Part shown: in pieces, positions 62,637-64,000 of the stretch
Layout of the letters: every line of letters begins with the position of its first letter
Numbering within the stretch: the stretch's first letter is position 1
Source: Branchiostoma floridae
Taxonomy: Eukaryota; Chordata; Leptocardii; Amphioxiformes; Branchiostomatidae
Assembly: GCF_000003815.2 (NCBI RefSeq)
Contig: NC_049984.1
Location: 9,516,398 to 9,580,397 of the forward strand
Direction: 5' to 3'
DNA: 64,000 bases
Translations under genes and position numbers: made by a program
The notes under the pieces: generated by a model
Told to the model about the DNA's origin: nothing
Seen by the model: only the letters and a program-made list of their open reading frames with translations
Database searches by the model: none

Positions 62637-63876
62637 CTAGCGAGGTTCCGATCCGGCACACGTGAAGCCGATAGTCACGAACTCATACGACTCTTGCCAC
62701 TCGCCCTCGCTGTTTTTCCGCAGGACGTTCAGCTCGTAGTCTATCGGGAGGCAGGCGAGGTCGGCCCGAGGCGCCCCCGTGGCGGGGTCGCGGCACCGGG
62801 AACCCGTGTACTCCTTCACGGCCACCTTCAGCGTCGACGGGAAACGGTTCGGCTCAACGTTGTCTTCATACCTAGATAAATGAAGAAACACAGTCCATGG
62901 TCAAGTCCTTTTTCATCGAGTATATGCTATAATTTGCTTACGTCTAGAGTTAGTCGTGTTCGTGTTCCTATATTGTCATTTTTTTCAAACATGAATCGCG
63001 TCATGATCTATACTGATGATAGAGCTGTTGTCTCTGACTTGATACACCTACAACAAAATGACTGTTACCTCCACTGGCACATAGACCGCTCGTTGTAACC
63101 GTCATCTACAGGTACGGGTGGTTGGGAGAGGTACCGGCCGTGGTGGCGGGGAAGCTCGGCGGGGCTGGCGGTGGGGGTCGGGGCTGTGACATCACGGCGT
63201 CTGCGCGACAAGACCGGTCTATCTTCTCGCTGTGTCAGCTCGTGACGTCTCAAAGCAAGGTCTGTGAAGCCGTCTAAATCTGTACCGGGGGAAGAGAGGG
63301 GCATCCCCTCCGTGGGCCGCAAGGTCTGAAGCAAAGCGACCAAGAAAACGATAACGACTGTCACCTGAAAATAGTTCAAAGTACAGTCAAAATAATAACA
63401 GTAATCCCTATTTCAAGAAATCTGGTGATGTGTATCAAGTGGTCAAGAAAATGTCACACGTCTGCACAAAAGAAATGGCTTAGTAGAGACATTGTTTGAC
63501 AGGTTGCAAGCTACGCCACTGCAATAGGTTACTGTCTCGATTTTCTTACCAAAATGATTCGACACCGACCATGTCATAGGTGTCAATACCATATTGCCAA
63601 CCGACAGGTTAACAGCCGACTTAGCATCCGCTTGTGGATACACATGTGAGAAACAGTTGGAATGACAAATAGAAAAGTACACATGTAAGGAAAGTTGCAT
63701 CATAGAAATATCCCCACTTATAGAAAGATCAACACATGACGAATAAATGATGATGCAGATTTTACATTAAGTCTCATGCCCCGTCATATCTTATTTCATC
63801 ATCATAAACAGGTATTAAATCTACAGAAACCCCAGCAAAATCCCAGAGAAGCAGAAGCTGTACTTACAGAGCTCAT
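62637..63876 (-). CDS. Interleukin-17-like cytokine precursor B
   Basis: Minus-strand exons 63876-63868 (ATG AGC TCT), 63364-63069 and 62871-62637 give 179 residues. It is a paralogue of the gene at 56585-58228 with the same intron phases. The signal peptide MSSVTVVIVFLVALLQT is split by intron 1. A shorter pro-region ends in RRRR (57-60), followed by DVT as in the paralogue. Then come YLSQPPVPVDDG, MCQWR (Pro of CPW replaced), YEDNVEPNRFP, GSRCRDPATGAP, CLPIDYELNVLRK and FVTIGFTC. As in paralogue A, the first Cys of the VGCTC motif is replaced (Phe). Predicted to be secreted and cleaved by a furin-type protease. The nine-base first exon is inferred from frame and splice sites. Confidence 0.8.
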
Positions 63877-64000
63877 GTCGTTGCCGTGTCTTCGCCAAAG
63901 GGAAGAAGTGAATCATTGGACGGAGAAGCAGAACTTTATGGCAAGAATGACTAAGCTCATGCCCGGAAGAATTTTGGGCTTGGTAATTCCAGTATGAGGA
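63877..64000. other. 5' flank of IL-17-like B
   Basis: The remaining 124 bases up to the window edge probably hold 5' UTR or promoter of the minus-strand cytokine gene. No motif is clear. Confidence 0.4.

Overview
The window looks like animal nuclear DNA, most likely a lancelet (amphioxus, Branchiostoma). The genes have many short exons with GT-AG introns, chordate orthologues are recognisable, and the introns are full of short inverted-repeat elements and a tRNA-derived SINE. The species is inferred from this, not proven. There is one assembly gap (N run, 8177-8449).

Layout. (1) 1-3082, + strand: 3' part of a galactose-3-O-sulfotransferase-like gene that enters from the left edge. (2) 3469-5268, - strand: the first four exons of NDUFS3 (complex I); its 3' half is not in the window. 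(3) 5629-10355, + strand: complete CDK10 in 11 exons, head-to-head with NDUFS3 over a 360-bp shared promoter. (4) 11299-12171, + strand: a single-exon NHL-repeat protein. (5) 12942-26894, - strand: PIGN (GPI ethanolamine phosphate transferase 1), 31 coding exons, with a U12-type AT-AC intron and an in-frame TGA in the penultimate exon. (6) 28002-44366, + strand: RELCH, 27 exons, head-to-head with PIGN; the same divergent pair is known in human. (7) 47856-53093, + strand: MOXD1-like copper monooxygenase, 12 exons. (8) 56585-58228 and 62637-63876, both - strand: two tandem IL-17-like secreted cytokine precursors, three exons each.

Most of the remaining sequence is introns and non-coding DNA. 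It holds at least ten short elements with inverted termini (several with visible TTAA, TA or 6-bp target duplications), a 5'-truncated LINE tail, a SINE, and three minisatellite arrays. Those arrays share a 17-base core that exactly fits the REST/NRSF (RE1) binding consensus. The arrays lie in PIGN and RELCH introns and are the most unusual non-coding signal here.

Most genes are housekeeping and independent of each other: respiration, cell-cycle kinase, GPI-anchor synthesis, and endosome-to-Golgi cholesterol transport. The right end holds a small immune-signalling cluster (IL-17-like pair). Exon boundaries were set by hand from splice consensus plus reading-frame continuity; all coding totals close in frame except where stated.
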